Shown: one piece after another, positions 1 to 12,727 of the stretch
How positions within the stretch are numbered: position 1 is the first letter of the stretch
Layout of the letters: the number at the start of each line of letters is the position of its first letter
Assembly: GCA_905221605.1 (NCBI GenBank)
Contig: CAJNDS010002447.1
Coordinates: forward strand, 121,942-185,941
Reading direction: 5' to 3'
DNA from: Symbiodinium natans
Taxonomy: Eukaryota; Sar; Dinophyceae; Suessiales; Symbiodiniaceae
DNA: 64,000 nucleotides
The notes under the pieces: generated by a model
The model's input: the letters and a program-made list of their open reading frames with translations, nothing else
Database searches by the model: none
Told to the model about the DNA's origin: nothing
Made by a program: the position numbers and the translations under genes

Positions 1-48
1 CCGGGGTGAGCTTGACAAAAGCCCAGCATAGACAGGCCAAATGCCAAG

Positions 49-88
49 CATCATCATCATCATCATCATCATCACCATCATCATCATC
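49..88 (+). repeat. (ATC)n microsatellite
   Basis: About 13 ATC units with one CAC interruption. Open frames across it give poly-Ser or poly-Ile and are not taken as genes. Confidence 0.9.
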
Positions 89-984
89 TGTATCTGTTGG
101 GCCGTTTTTTTCAGGCGACACCGGCCAGAGTCCAAGCATCACGCTTCAGCCGGCGGGTCTTTCAGGTCAGGCCGGATGCAGGGCCAGCATCATGAGCATC
201 AACCGGTCGGCGACTCAGCCCGACCGCAAAAGAACAAAACGCATGGCGTGTGCATTATTTGGAGTCGTCAGGAGAACAAAGATTGTGCGCTGCGCTGCTG
301 CGCTGCGCCTCGACAACCTAACCTACGCACAAGCCGCAACGCTGAACCCTAACCCCGCGTCCTTCCTCCTTTCCTCTTAACATCAGCATGACAGGGGATC
401 CTGTACTGTCGTATGTTAGAAAGGACGGACTTTGGGCGTTGTAGTCCGCTCATCGACTTCCGACTTCGGGAGTTTCTGGGGCGTTTTTGCGAACACGTCG
501 CATGGGAGTACCTGCATCAGGGTTTAGGGTCTATAGTTTCAGGGTTTAGGGTTTAGGGCCCCAGCAAGCGAATACAGGAAACGGGGAGGCGACTAGGTCC
601 TAGGTGATCGACGTAGTCCCTAGGCCCATCCTTTCTACACAATAATTTTGGGGGCAGCTATAAAGGCTTGGTACTTTGGGATATGACAGTTGGATTAGGG
701 ATGCAATGTGTTTTAGGTCAGGGTTGTCGGGTGAACGGCTTCAAGTAATCCGGCCCCAGGAGCTTCCGCCAGTTTCCCAAGCATGACTGGGCATGGCGTG
801 ACCATTCCTCTTGGGATATGTACAAGTTGTTTACCATGTAATGTCAGGGTTCAGGGCTGGGATTAGCTCTAGGTCGGGCCTGAAAAGGGCACATGCATTG
901 CCACTGTTTGGGTAGGGTCTGGGGTTGGGCTCTCAAAGTTTCCATAGCTCAGGGGTCTAGATGGTCTAGAATTCGGATTTCGGG

Positions 985-1195
985 GCTTTTGGGAACTCAT
1001 GCGTCCGCATGACGATCTTCCGTTTGGAGTTGCTTGCTTGCTTGCTTCCCATATCGCCCTTTGCTCACGTTCTAGGTGGTGCTGATGCTGGCCTGCCTGG
1101 CAGCGTCTGGCGTTTATTCTATGATCTTCGGGGGAGAGGGCGGGGGGTTCTTGCCCCAACGGCCGTGACAAGCCAAAAGCTTCTCGGTGCAGCAT
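985..1195 (-). CDS. Candidate exon, unknown
   Basis: Heptamer-free island with a hydrophilic minus-strand frame (RINARRCQAGQHQHHLEREQ). The plus strand is also open here, so strand is uncertain. Confidence 0.18.
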
Positions 1196-4100
1196 ACAGC
1201 CCTAAACTCTAAACCCTAAACCCAAGCTTGCCACTAGATTGGCGCCTCTAGCCCCAAAGCCCTGCACAACCTCGTCTCGCATGCCTTCGAGCCCGAACCT
1301 TCACTCCGTGACGCCGAAGCCACAACCCCGAACCCCAAATCCTAAACCCCCACAGACTGTACCTTATGTTCACATTCTTACATCTTCTACCACCCATAAA
1401 ATTACGTACGCGCAAAAGGAAACCACTATCTTGGAGGTAGAGATAAATCCCATAACTCCCAAACTGCTTCAAGTATAAGAAACCCCAAACCCTAAACCCT
1501 AAACCCTACACCCCAACCCTAAACTAACAAGCCATTAGGCTCCCTCATGAACCTAAGAATCAAGAGGCGAACTTGAGGGTGAGGGGAGGGGGGGGCCCTA
1601 GACCCTGAATCCTTGTCGAGTTCAGGTTTGAGGGTAAGGGGCATGGGGTTTATGGGTTGAGGGTTTAGGTCTGTACGGTTCCAGGTTAAGTCTAGGGTTT
1701 CGAGTTTAGGGGGTTTACGGTAGGGCTTTAGCTTTAGGGTTTGGACTGAAGGTTCATGTCCCTACACCATAAGACCCATTGCATGCCAGCCCTCTGAGAC
1801 ATCCACCGCAGCCCGCGGGAAAGTTGTGGCGAACCCTGCGCGCTGAAGCTTTGGGCTTCATTTTGGCGGGGGGAGAGGGGCGGGGGGCGGGGGGAGAGGG
1901 GGGCTGGGGGGTCTGAACGCTTGGATTTGAAAGGGTTGCGTGTTCAGGGTTTATGATTTTACCGCCTTATGATAGCGGTGGTGTTGGCTAATGTGTGAAG
2001 AAAATCAGAATTTAAATGGGCAAGAGGGCACTACTGGAGCGTGTTTACTAAACTATAGCCCGTCCCATATCGGGTAATTAGCCGGACTAGCAGCAGTTGT
2101 GCTAAACTAGGGACCTTAGAGACAGATGGGAGAACTGACCATGTCCACCTGGATTGTTCGGGTTAGGTTTAGGTCTTGATCATTTAGACATTGCGGGAAC
2201 GGACCGCCCAACGTACTTGACGACTACGCTAAGGGGCTAGACCCCCAAAACTCGAAACGTCCAAAGCAACACAACAACCAACCAATACCTGGGCCATCCT
2301 GGGCCCTAAATCCTAAACCCACATCCGAGACCCCCATCTCCGAGTAGGACGCGGACAGCCCAGGGGCGTGTTCTGCCCCATCCTTGCGTGCGGCCGTGCA
2401 AGGGGATGTTTAGGGTTCAGGGCACTTGTTGGTTTAGGGTTTAGGGTTTGGGGTTTCGGCTAACCATCCTCCTCCTGGCGTGCACAGTGGCATGGATCCC
2501 CTTAACCCAAAAGCCCGCCAAACCCTGTTTCTTATAAGCCTCGAATCTGGAACCCCGCAATCGTTCCTCAAGCCCTCAACCCTAAGCCCTAATTCCTAAG
2601 CCCGAAACCTGTAAACTCAAAGAACACTGGAAGCCCAGCACGCAACCATATTATGATGAGACCCTTGATTGGTGTTGGACCCCACTGGGCTACCACCCCA
2701 AACCCTAAACCCGAAATCCCACACCCTAAACCCTAAACCTCAAGAATGAATCACATGTTCAGTTGCAGTTGGCCCACTGGCTTGAAGCTTTGAATGGTGC
2801 GGAGGCTTCAGAGCTTGAAGGATTCCAAGGTTTAGAGTCTAGAGTTTACGGTTGGGGTTTAGGGGTTTACGGCTTTGGATAGGGTTCAGGGCTAAAGACC
2901 TCCACCGTGCCTCGACAAAGTACCACTGCAGTGCCCTCCGGCCTTGAGCTCGGGCGCTTGGGGCCGGATCGGGTCGGATTTCGGGCTATACAGGGTTATA
3001 GGGTTTGTAGGGTTTATAGGGTTTTGAGGGTCTTTGGGGTTTGTAGGGTTGGGGGGTTACAGGGTTATAGGTATACATGGTTTGGGGGGTTACAGGGCTA
3101 TAGGGTTTGTAGCGAGTAGGGGGTTGTATAAGATTATAATATAGGATTAGAAGTTCATAGGGTTTTAGGGGGTTATAGGTTTATAGGGTTGTGGGGTTGT
3201 GGCAGTTGAACCCCGGAAAGGGGGATCTAGAGGGGCTAGGCGGGCCCGAGACTTCGGGGTTGGGGGACTTGGGAGTGCACAAGGGCCCGGCACCCTCAAA
3301 AACCCTTCAATCCTACAAACACTATAAACCCCTTAAACGCTATATGAACCCTGTCAAGCTCACCTTCCGAAGCTCGACACGACATACAGCCCAGAGAGCC
3401 CTAAGCCCTAAACCCGGAAACCCTCAACCCTCAATGCTAAATGCCCTAAATTTTGCCCTAAATGGCTAGGCAGGCTGGGATCATGTACCACAACCTGAAC
3501 CCTAAACCCCTTTTTTAAACCCCTAAAACCCCAGGCCCTGAACCACATGTATACCACAAACCCTAAAACTCAAAACCCTAGACCCCAAAAGACCCTAAAA
3601 ACCCTAAACCCAACCCAAACTAGCAGAAAAACCTTTTAAGGGTCCACACTAAGGGACCATGTAACTACCCTAACACAACCCCAAAGCCCTATATACCCCC
3701 AAAATGGGAGAAAAACCTCTTGGGCACCCCAGCTCTGGTTGCCGAGCAGAGGCCACGGAAGTCCGTGGACGCCCCAGACGGTGTCGAAGAGCAGCAAACG
3801 GTTGCTGGACAGGGTTTTAGGGTTTAGGGTTTAAGTTTAGGGTTTTACGGGTGTCGGGTTGAGGACTTATTGACCGGGTTTAGGGTTTACAAGGTTTATC
3901 GGGCTGCAAGGGTTTAGGATTTACAGGGTTTGGTACTGTAGCTAACCCCTAAACAGCTTCAAGCCCACAAGGGCCCGAAATCCCGAAATCCGAAACCCTA
4001 TAATATCCCAGCAACCCGGAACATCCCCGAAGAGGTTCGCTCAATAAGCCACCCCAAACATCCCACACACCACCCAACCCCCCCCCCCCCCCCAAAGAAA

Positions 4101-4969
4101 AAAACACACACACACACACACACCCAAACCCTCAAATTTCAAAACGCCCGATCCATACAGAACCAAACACAAAAACAGCTGAATGGAATGTTAACTTCTT
4201 TGGCGCTAGACTGAACCCTAAACCCTAAGCCACTCTCCCCCCACCCTCCCACACAAATAACATGAAAATTCGCGGCACCTCTTTGGCGCCACGCGCGCCA
4301 CGGGGCTCCGGGGACTGAGGTTGGGCCTTAGCTTGGGAGTTTCTTGTAATCACCCCAGCTGAATTAGAGGTTCAAGGGTACTTAGAACCTAGGGTTTAGG
4401 GTTTAAGGTTTAGTTAGGCCCAGGCTTACCCCAAAATTTACTCTACCTATATTCTACTTAGGAGACTTAGGACCACCTGTTTGGAAAGGGGGAATTCGGG
4501 TAGAGCCACCAGAGTTGCACTTCTAACTACATATTTAATATATCCATGGAGCTGCGGGTGAGTTCGGTTCTGACGGACCCCGAAAGCCCAAAAGCCTGAA
4601 CCCTCGGTGCAGTGACCCCTCTTGGAGATTCACGGGTGCTTAGAACCCCAATTATAACTGTACCCATAAGCCCCCCCAAAATTGCGCCTAAATCAAGCCT
4701 TAATTCAATTTGTGCTAAATGCTAGACCCGACACAGCCCTTGGTAGTTACGGCATAGAAGCAAAACACAAACCCCCTGCATCCCTAAACCCAGCACACCC
4801 CCACCTTCCCTAAACCTCTAAACCCCTAAACCCTTAACCCCTTAAAACCTTAAAACCCCTAATCCTAAACACTAGACCCTAGACCCTAAACCCTAGCCCG
4901 CGCAACTGGAGGCCGGGCCAATCTCCATCTAGCGACCACAGCTCCAGGTCACCTCTCTAACATACGGAT

Positions 4970-5076
4970 ATGGTCAGTTCTCAAAATTATGGTCCCTTTT
5001 TGGGTATACCCTATATAAGAGGGTCCGCCTTACAATAAGGACCCAAAACAAGATCCTATTTTTGAGAAAAGACCAT
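4970..5076. mobile_element. Small inverted-repeat element (MITE- or introner-like)
   Basis: Ends are ATGGTCAGTTCTCAAAA (4970-4986) and its near-perfect inverse (5060-5076, 15 of 17 matching) around an AT-rich core. No coding capacity. A small non-autonomous element is the simplest reading. Confidence 0.5.
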
Positions 5077-5589
5077 ACAAAGGGAGACGCAGGGTTCGGG
5101 GGTTCAGACGTTTTGGGTTCTGGGGTTCTGGGGGTTAGGGTTTAAAGGGGTTAAGGGTTTTAAGGGTTTTGGTTGAGGGCTTCGGGTTTAGAGGTTTTAA
5201 GAGTGGACATAAGGCTTTGAAGGGGGTAACTAAGGTCTAGGGTCAAGGGTTTAAGGGTTAAGGGTAAGGGGTTTAGAGGGTTAGGGGATTAGCGGTTTAA
5301 GAGGATCATTGTTGTTAGGCCCTAACGTAGGGGCCTACTTCATTGGAATGGATGTCTTTCACTGCAGCTGTAAAGAGGGGTTCTAAGAGGGTTTACAGGT
5401 CGGTGGGAAAGGGCTGAGGGATTGAAGCATGGGGCCCAACACCCCGCCCCCCCCCCCCCCCCCTACGACCCCGGCCCCCTACCCCACCCTTTTTCAAAAC
5501 GCCAACCCCCACTTTGCTGCAAGCCTTCGTCACAATCTATGAATATCCTTTCTATGTACACCCTCCAGACCCATAACCCCGATTCACTC

Positions 5590-5745
5590 CAAGGAACGAA
5601 GTCGATATGTATTCCAGGTTATTGTATATGGCATCACGCACTATCCTCGCGTTGCCTGTGTAGCTAGCGCCGTCCAGGTCATTCACGAAGAGTAGGGCAT
5701 TGACACGTGGGAGTCGGCTATCCTCACACAGCTGTGCATGAGGAA
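5590..5745 (-). CDS. Candidate exon, possible ATPase-like fragment
   Basis: Protein-like minus-strand frame between heptamer blocks, including NALLFVNDLDGASYTGNARI followed by VRDAIYNNLEYIS. The LLFVNDLDG part resembles a Walker B strand of AAA+ ATPases (compare Rubisco activase), but no Walker A or other motif is near. Limits and strand are uncertain. Confidence 0.33.
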
Positions 5746-5799
5746 GAGGGCTTCGTGTTGCCACGCCCTTGCGCACCTAAATACCCGAACATGGTGAGC

Positions 5800-7980
5800 T
5801 GACGAACTTCGACCCCTAAACCTTAAACCCCGAAACCCTAAACCCTAAGCCCCGAACCCCCCACATGGTCGTCCTCGAAGGGCGTGGGCGGGGCATCTCG
5901 ATGGACGCGCTGAGATCGATCCTGCCGCATCGTTGTGTGAGGCACCCCTAAACCCTAAACCCCGATATGGGTTTTTGTAGGGTTTAGAGTTTAAGGGCTT
6001 AAAGGGTTTAGGGCTTAGGGCCTAGGGCTAGCCCTTTCTTTTGGGGGGCCTTAGCTTTGGAACTTCTGTGTCGGCAGGGTGGGGCGGGGCGAAGCTAGTA
6101 GTCAGTAGTCATGGCAACCTCAACCCCCAGGAAGGATAGGAAGTATTTGGGTTTAGCGTTTAGCGTTTAGGGTTTAGGGGGTTTAGGTCGGTTCCTAGGG
6201 TGCGCGGGTCGTTCGGCACTTGCTGATTGTGGGTGCCCCGGTCAACCCTCATCCTAAACCCTAAACCCTGATCCCCCTCCTCGTGCAAGCCCAGGTACCC
6301 CGACGGGAGCGTCTCCAGGAGGTTGCCTGCAAGAAGGTTCAGAACCCCAAGCCCGAAACCCTAAGGTTTAGGGCTTAGGGTTTAGGGTTTGGGGTTTGGG
6401 GTTTAGGGCTAAGCCCATGAAGCCTCTCTCTCCCTCTCTCGACCGAAGACACAAGTGATGACAAGTTCTTGGAGCAAGGATCCCGGAAGTCCAAACCCCA
6501 TACCCCAAAACCTAGCATCCCACCGAGTTCACTACGAACCCCTTCGTCGGGCCTCGGGGTTTAGGGTTTAGGGTTCAGGGTTTAGGGTGCGGAATCGAGT
6601 CTCATGTGGCAGGGTTGAGTTGGGGGGGGCTAAGGAGGGCTGTCCGGTTTTCAAAAGGGTTTTTGGGACCTCAACCCTTAGCTCCCTCGTGCCTTGTTTA
6701 AACCACGGTGCCGGGCGCAGCCGCCGGTGCGTGATCTCAGGGAAGGCCCGACCACAGGAGCTGTTGTCTCTACAGTGGAGTTTCAGGGTTTTGGGCCGTG
6801 GGTTTTGCAAGGCATCCTATCATGAAAGGGGCCCTGGGTTCAAACTTCAGGGTCTTGCTGCTAGAGTCCCCGCTTCGGTGTGCTCATGATGATCCGGATG
6901 GGAAGTGCTGGTTGTCCGCAACGCCTAAACCCTACACACCCCACAAACTCTAACTCCTCAACCCCAAGCCGAAGCTTTCGGAGCTCCTACGAGCCTTCCA
7001 AACCCTACTACTACAAACCTCGGGCTAGGGTCCCTAAAGCCCAAACCCTAAACCCGATGGAGAGTGTGCACCTGCTCCAGCAGGGCCAAGAACTGCTCTG
7101 AGAGGAGGTAGTGGCTGACCTGCGCAAGCTGCGGGTCAGGCGGCAGATCCTAAACGCAAACAACCCTATAAACCCCAAAACCCCGAACCCTGTATCACCC
7201 CAAACCCTAAACCCAGCTAAACCCTAACACCTGAATCCCTAAACCTGAAAATGCGAAACCCTAAGCCCTAAAAAGCCCTGAACCTTTCTTGGGTGAGAGT
7301 TCTGGGCTTCAATTTGGTGTTTCGGATTGAAGTTGGGAGCTCAAGCCGCGTTCCTCCATGCTTCCTCAATCTATGCATGAGACTATGCACCTTACAAGAG
7401 ATGTGTTTCTGGTTCAGGGCTTAGGGCTGTATCCCCGAACACAGGATCTAACTAGCTAAAGCTACACCTACCCACCCAACGACACAGGGCTCAAGGGGAA
7501 TGTGCTAGTACCTTAAACTTGGAGTATACAATGCCAAGTCCGAAACACCAACCCTAAACCCTGGACCTTTTTGCAATTGAAATAAACCACACTTGCCAGA
7601 ATGGCTTAGGGTTTAGGGTTTAGGGTGAGGCTTCATGTCGATCCAACCCCACATCCGGTTCCTGGCGCACCTCCATGGCCCAAGGCGTGCTTATGGCGGC
7701 GCTGATCCTGCGAAAATCGTCTGGGGTTTAGGGTTTAGGGTGGGGATGTGGGTTGGGCGTATAAGGTGCCGCGTCGCGTGTCCGTGCCCCCCGCCCCTGT
7801 CCCCCCAACCCCCCGCACCCCCTCCCCCCACCGGCACACAAGCCCTATAACCCTTATTAAGCCGTTAACCCCTTGTCCGTAAACCCGAAAGCCCAAAACC
7901 CCCCAGCCCAAAACCCCCCGCACCAGACTGGACATGGCGGGAATCCTCCTTAGGGTTGATAAAGGGTTTGGGCTTGGGGT
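5800..7980. repeat. Degenerate telomere-like repeat field
   Basis: CCCTAAA runs (5815-5960, 6240-6360, 6920-7280, 7840-7930) alternate with TTTAGGG runs (5970-6030, 6150-6190, 6362-6410, 6555-6590, 7605-7625, 7725-7745). A plus/minus open region at 6587-6889 shows no recognisable protein. Confidence 0.7.
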
Positions 7981-8034
7981 TTGGGGGTTTACTACGCAAA
8001 CTAGGCAACTATGGACCATCACAAAATAGCAGCC

Positions 8035-8133
8035 CAGAGAGCACGGGCTGCAGGTGGCCTCCCGAACTCGTGCTTCCCTGGCCTCGGCAGCAGGGGCTCT
8101 CGCTAGGCTTTCGGATTCACCCTCCTGCAGCAC
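8035..8133 (-). CDS. Candidate exon, unknown
   Basis: Short island between heptamer blocks; the minus frame reads GESESLARAPAAEAREARVR, a charged Ala/Glu helix. No family recognised. Confidence 0.2.
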
Positions 8134-8379
8134 TGCAGTCTAAAGTCTGGTCAAACAACCGAAAAACCCTCACAGGCCGACAAAGCCCAAACCCTAAACC
8201 CCATTATTGCCCGCAAAACCATGCGAGCACTATAATCCCTAAGGGTTAAGGGTTTGGGGACTCTAAACCCTTACCCTAGTGCCCGGCTGCAGCTCGCACT
8301 TCAGGGTGCCAGATGTGCAGTCCGCCAACACCTCCTTGAAAGCGGGGTTTAGCGTTTACGGTCCTAGATTCCTAGATTG

Positions 8380-9830
8380 AAGGTCATTTGCAGGTTTCAG
8401 CTTCTAAGTAAGGCTGTACGGGCTTCTGAATGCGCCGCTTGCAAGAGCGATATGAAAAGGGGAGGAGTGTTGCCGCAAAGCCCTGCATATTTGAGCCGCA
8501 CTCATACAAATCTTATGGGCTGCTACCACACTCGCTTTGAGCACCGGCCGAAGGTACTTGGCCATCGATTCCATTGCATGATGAACTGAGGGTGACAGCT
8601 TTCCATGACTATGCCGAGTTTTTTCGTCTTGCCTCGTCATGCAAGTCATGCAATTCCGTCGCTTAATTGAGAGAGAGAGTTTTGCAAAGGCCAAGTGCTG
8701 GGCGGGTCGTCGCAACAAAAGGGGCTGCGAAAAATCTGCGCCCTGCACCATGGCAGGTGGCGGAGCAGGTTGCAGAAGCTTTTGGAACTTTACAAAGACT
8801 GCAGCCCAACAACTCGACAGATGTACCTTGTCAGCCTTCAAGAAACTTCAGGGGCACTGAGTACTTTGGTGTTGCGTTGTAGAACTGGGCAAAAGGCCGT
8901 CCAACTGCAACCTGCGGACGACACCATGACAACGCGCCGAGGGCAGCCGCACGCACTTCCCCAGCACAGGATCCCATTTGGCCCCTATAAAGCACTTTGA
9001 AAAATGCGCCTAAATTGTAAGATCCGAGTCCTGCCCAGTATGTGACAGTGCAGGGCTGGCCTTGAAAATACCCTGCGGCTTGCGCGAGGTGTAATTACTG
9101 CACGAAACACGAAACGCCCGAAACGCCCAAAGGGTCGAGGGTTGCCATATTGAACCTAATTTTAAGGGGTGCAAGTCTTGTGCTTTATGAATTACGTGTT
9201 CATCATGCACAGGCCTTGACATGCAGAATGTCTTTGGGCTGTGCCCGGTACCACAACGGAATGGGTGGCGGCCTGTACAGCTACAGACAAGAAGACCCAT
9301 AGCATAGCAGCCAAAAAACAGGGCATGGTCTGACAATCTGCAGGGACATTCATTGTGAAATCTTGGCCGGCAGCTCATGTAGGCATATTCTCAAATCGCC
9401 CGGACCTTGCCCTGATACATAGTATGGCCTGGAAAATGCGTTAGACCTTTTTGGGTCAGACCTATTTGCCGGCTTTCGCTATGAGTGAGCCAGCATCCAC
9501 GTTCACATCTGATCTCGTCATTTAGGTGACGTCAGTCGATTGAATAAGTTCAGTGCCACCATTGGCTACATGCGGTGAAGGGTGGAGTGAGCCGGCACAA
9601 ACTGGATTGAGGGGTTGCATCAGGAACACAAACTGAAACATGTGCTCTGCTCGGGCCGCATGGTGCAGCCCTGGGCGCTGAGAAAAGCTTCTCGTAATTC
9701 GCGCTCAGCTTGTGGGCTTTCGACATGAAGCTCTCGAAATCACCTTGCAGTCCTCGGTTCTCAAGTAACCTAAGAAAAGTGGGTGCCGTGCTTTGCAAGA
9801 ATGGGGCTCATTTGGGACCATAACCCCGAA
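8380..9830. other. Heptamer-free island of about 1.4 kb, no gene identified
   Basis: The longest non-genic stretch in the first 15 kb without telomere-like motifs. Several frames are open on both strands (8404-8841 and 9550-9798 on the minus, 8639-9000 on the plus), but none shows a recognisable motif or clear codon pattern. It may be a diverged gene, a decayed element or a UTR. Confidence 0.3.
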
Positions 9831-9933
9831 GCAGGGTCCAAAACCCTAAACCTGAAACCCTAAACCCTAAACAGTGTAAACTCTATACTCTAAACCAGAA
9901 ACCGTAAGCCCTCAACTGAGGCTACTGAGCATC

Positions 9934-10480
9934 CTAGAATCTCTCAAAGAGTTCCAGGACGTTTCGGTGACCCGCTATCAGCTCTTCCGGTATGGACCAG
10001 CTCCTGAGTCCGGGTGTGACATAGGCTTGACCGGGTTGAGGGTTAAGGGAGGGGGGAGAAAAAACGGTGGGAGTCTTGATCAAGTTCTGATATTCATTTC
10101 TAAACCCTTTGAGCCGTTCTTCGGCGACGCCAGCCACGGTGGTGGAGCCGTTGTGCTGCCGGAGCCTGCGCACAAAGAAGTGTAGATGGTTCAGGGTCGA
10201 GGGAATACTACACTCCCCGTAGATTAACTCCTCCGCGGCCCCTGAAGTCTCGAGGGCCCTTGGGATGCCCTTGGGCAAACGCCCAGAGGCCTCGTTCTTC
10301 TTCATCCCCCTGTCCGTGACATGCTGACCAGGCCAGGAGCAGCTTGGACAAGTGACATTGAATGGCCTGGTCCATCATCATGGCCAGATTGCGCAGCGCA
10401 CGAGTTCGTGCGTTTAAGGCAGTTGCCATGGTGACCACTGAATACGCTTCTTCAAGGCCTTCAAGGCCTGGTGACGCCAT
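9934..10480 (-). CDS. Candidate multi-exon gene of unknown function
   Basis: Three protein-like pieces on the minus strand: 10480-10313 (TALNARTRALRNLAMMMDQA, then HLSKLLLAWSACHGQ), 10305-10083 (NHLHFFVRRLRQHNG, then AEERLKGFRNEYQNLIK), and about 10010-9934 (IPEELIAGHRNVLELFERF then stop). All are helical and charged; the first has the A..W spacing of coiled-coil proteins. A CCCTAA-type stretch separates pieces 2 and 3 and would be the intron. No family recognised. Confidence 0.35.
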
Positions 10481-10713
10481 GGCTGGGCTTTTGCTGAGGC
10501 TCCACTGCCCCCTAACACTTTCCCTCTAAACCCATGGCCACGGCGCTCAGGGCTGCACACGCTTCCAATGGGTAGTCGGGGAAATGCAGATCGGAGTCGT
10601 TACGATGAATCTGTACACTCACACGAATGCGGGCTACGTACCATCAAGAGTACGGGTACTTGGGGTAGTCTCTATTATACATATATACATATCGCTGTGG
10701 CTCTACATAGGGG

Positions 10714-10955
10714 TATGTCGCGGTGTCCCGCCACCCGCCTGTGTTACATACGTATGTCGCGCCCATTTGTTTCATACGTATGTCGCCGGGTTTGTCGCGG
10801 CTGTTTTGCGCTGTCTTGAGAAAGAGATACGAAACCCATGCAGTTCCAAGAAGGGGCTTGTCGCAAAGGCTTGTCGCGGAGGCTTGTCGCGGAGGTTTGT
10901 CGCGGACTGCTTGTCGCAAGCAGAACGGCTTTGTTACAAACCCCATGTCGCGGAA
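10714..10955 (+). repeat. TGTCGC-rich cluster with 13-bp tandem units
   Basis: TGTCGC occurs ten times within 240 bp, all on the plus strand. Four consecutive 13-bp units (CTTGTCGCGGAGG and variants) fill 10857-10908, and ATACGTATGTCGC occurs twice. No heptamers are present. A (TA)n tract follows at 11008-11025. Confidence 0.8.
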
Positions 10956-11699
10956 AGACGCCCGGGAGCCAGTTACATACCTAGGCTTTTGAGCCGCACC
11001 CATATGTGTATATATATATATATAGTTGTGTCAGAGTTATAGGTTTACAAGGGTAAAACATTGGAATATTTTTGGGCCCCTGTATTGGATCTAGACCGCC
11101 GTTTGTCCCCACAAGCCAAAAACAAAGCCTCAGACCTTCAAACGTGCCCTGAAGCGCCCTGAAGAAAGGTCGGGTGCGCTCAATTGTGCTTGAGCCCAGC
11201 ACTTTTTAGCCCACAGCAGGGCTCTTGCATGATGTGGTCCTCTTTTGGGGTTCCTATCATAATACGGAGGCCTCTTTTGAGGGTACCCATAAAAGGCCAT
11301 AAAGGGCCAATAACTTAGAGATTCCCCCGCACCCAACGCGCCTAACTTGGCCCTTAACCTTATCCCTGGGCTTCCGGCACACATGTGCACGCCGCGGTCG
11401 CGCAGCTCCTACTGTCAAAGGGGTTCTGGTGTGGGTCCGTCGTACGGGTCAAAAAGCATTTGGGCGGCTAAGAAGCGACAAGCCCTAAACCCCCGTAGGT
11501 ACAAGGCTCCGTACTGTAATCAGATAGTCCCACCTGAAAGCCACCATGCGTGGCGGTGCAGGCTCAGGGTTGAGGGTTTAGGGGCGCCGCCCCCTGGATG
11601 GGCGAAGCCCATCCGTCCTCCATTAGGGCAGGCGCCACTGCCACCGGCAGAAAGTCATCCATCACCACGAAGCCTCCGGTGCGCAAGAAACCCTAGACA

Positions 11700-12530
11700 C
11701 CCTAAAGCCTAAACTCTCAACAGAAAGGTTTGGTAGCCCAATAGCCATTTATCCTAAGACCTCAGGCCCCAAGACCCAACCCTAAGCCAGAAGACCCAAA
11801 GCCCTAAACCCTAAATAGAGTTTGCGGCCAGGTGGAATTCAAGGCTGACGAGTCAATCGAGAAGGCATGTGCCCTACACCAAAAACATCCCGAACCCCTC
11901 GGCCATCACTCCCCTGAGTCGAGGCCCTCAACCCATTTTCAGCCCTAAACCCTAAACCCTAAAGCCCTAAAACCAATAAGCCGTAATAAGGACACCTCAC
12001 GCCCTACGACCTAAACCAACCCAGAGCCCGAGGCCAAGGCGCGGCCGCCGTGGCCTCTCCGCAGGCAAGTCAAAGCCTTGTGGTTTATTGTCCAGGGTTG
12101 AGGGTTGAGGGTTGAGGGCTGAGGGTTGGGGGTTGGGGGTTTGGGTTGAGGGTGATAAGGTTTGGCGCTTAGGGTTGAAAATGGTTGGGCTGAGGGTTAG
12201 GATTGTAAGCTACGGGGGTTAGGGTTTTAGGGTTTAAGGTGTAGGGCTTAGGGTTGAAAATGGTTGAACGGTTTGGGTTGTCTGTTTAGGGTTTAGGGTT
12301 GAGGGCTTTAAGCTGTTAGGGGCTTTAGGGTTTTAGGGTGGAGGATTGAGGATTGTCAGGTTTGGAGTGAAGATTTTAGGGTTCTAGGGTTTTAGATTCT
12401 TATGGTTTAGGGTAAGGGCTGAGGGTTTGAAGGTTTGGGGTCAGGGTTTCGGGGTTTAATGTTGAACCCTGTTTAGTGTAGCCCCCCACCCCCCCCCCCC
12501 CCGAACAGTCGAGGCGTGGATGTTGCCCTG
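11700..12530. repeat. Telomere-like and GGGTTGA repeat field
   Basis: CCCTAAA to 12010, then from 12090 a plus-oriented block dominated by the GGGTTGA variant, changing to TTTAGGG and ending in a 14-base C run at 12489-12502. No gene seen. Confidence 0.7.
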
Positions 12531-12592
12531 TTTAGACGGCCCCGGGATTTTTTTTTATTATGATTTTAATAGGGAGGAGTTTAGATAGATTG

Positions 12593-12727
12593 AAAAGGGA
12601 TCCATATGAATTTAACATGGATGAGCTTATCTGAATTAAAAGGGGCCCATATGATTTTACAAGGGATGAGCTTTTATGAACGAAAAGGGGTCCATATGAA
12701 GTTAAAAGGGATGAGCTAATATGAAGT
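12593..12727 (-). repeat. Three 45-bp tandem repeats, open as a 15-residue protein repeat
   Basis: Three units (12593-12637, 12638-12682, 12683-12727) plus a partial unit to about 12753. The length is a multiple of three, and the minus frame is open through all units, reading GPLFVHKSSSLVKSY and GPLLIQISSSMLNSY. It could be coding, or a satellite that happens to be open. Confidence 0.8.

Larger units (their letters stand above)
381..5400. repeat. Degenerate TTTAGGG/CCCTAAA repeat field
   Basis: Non-coding apart from the 985-1195 island. Runs of TTTAGGG-like units (for example 1620-1745, 2405-2460, 2830-3195, 3810-3930, 5085-5310) alternate with CCCTAAA runs (1480-1530, 2500-2745, 3290-3640, 4740-4910). 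A longer TTTATAGGG-type unit prevails at 2985-3195. A G-only stretch with few A lies at 1864-1912. A 16-base C run at 4078-4093 is followed by (CA)n. Confidence 0.8.

Noticed and set aside
6-380. Open frames over the ATC repeat giving poly-Ser or poly-Ile proteins
   Set aside because: The openness comes from the microsatellite; no family or splice pattern supports a gene.
5590-5745. Naming the LLFVNDLDG exon Rubisco activase
   Set aside because: Only the Walker B-like string resembles it; the following residues do not match the activase sequence order, so it stays a candidate exon.
11742-11760. TAGCCATTT followed by ATCCTAAG, a partial spliced-leader match
   Set aside because: Only nine bases match in a row, no gene follows, and the 3' half of the leader is not preserved.
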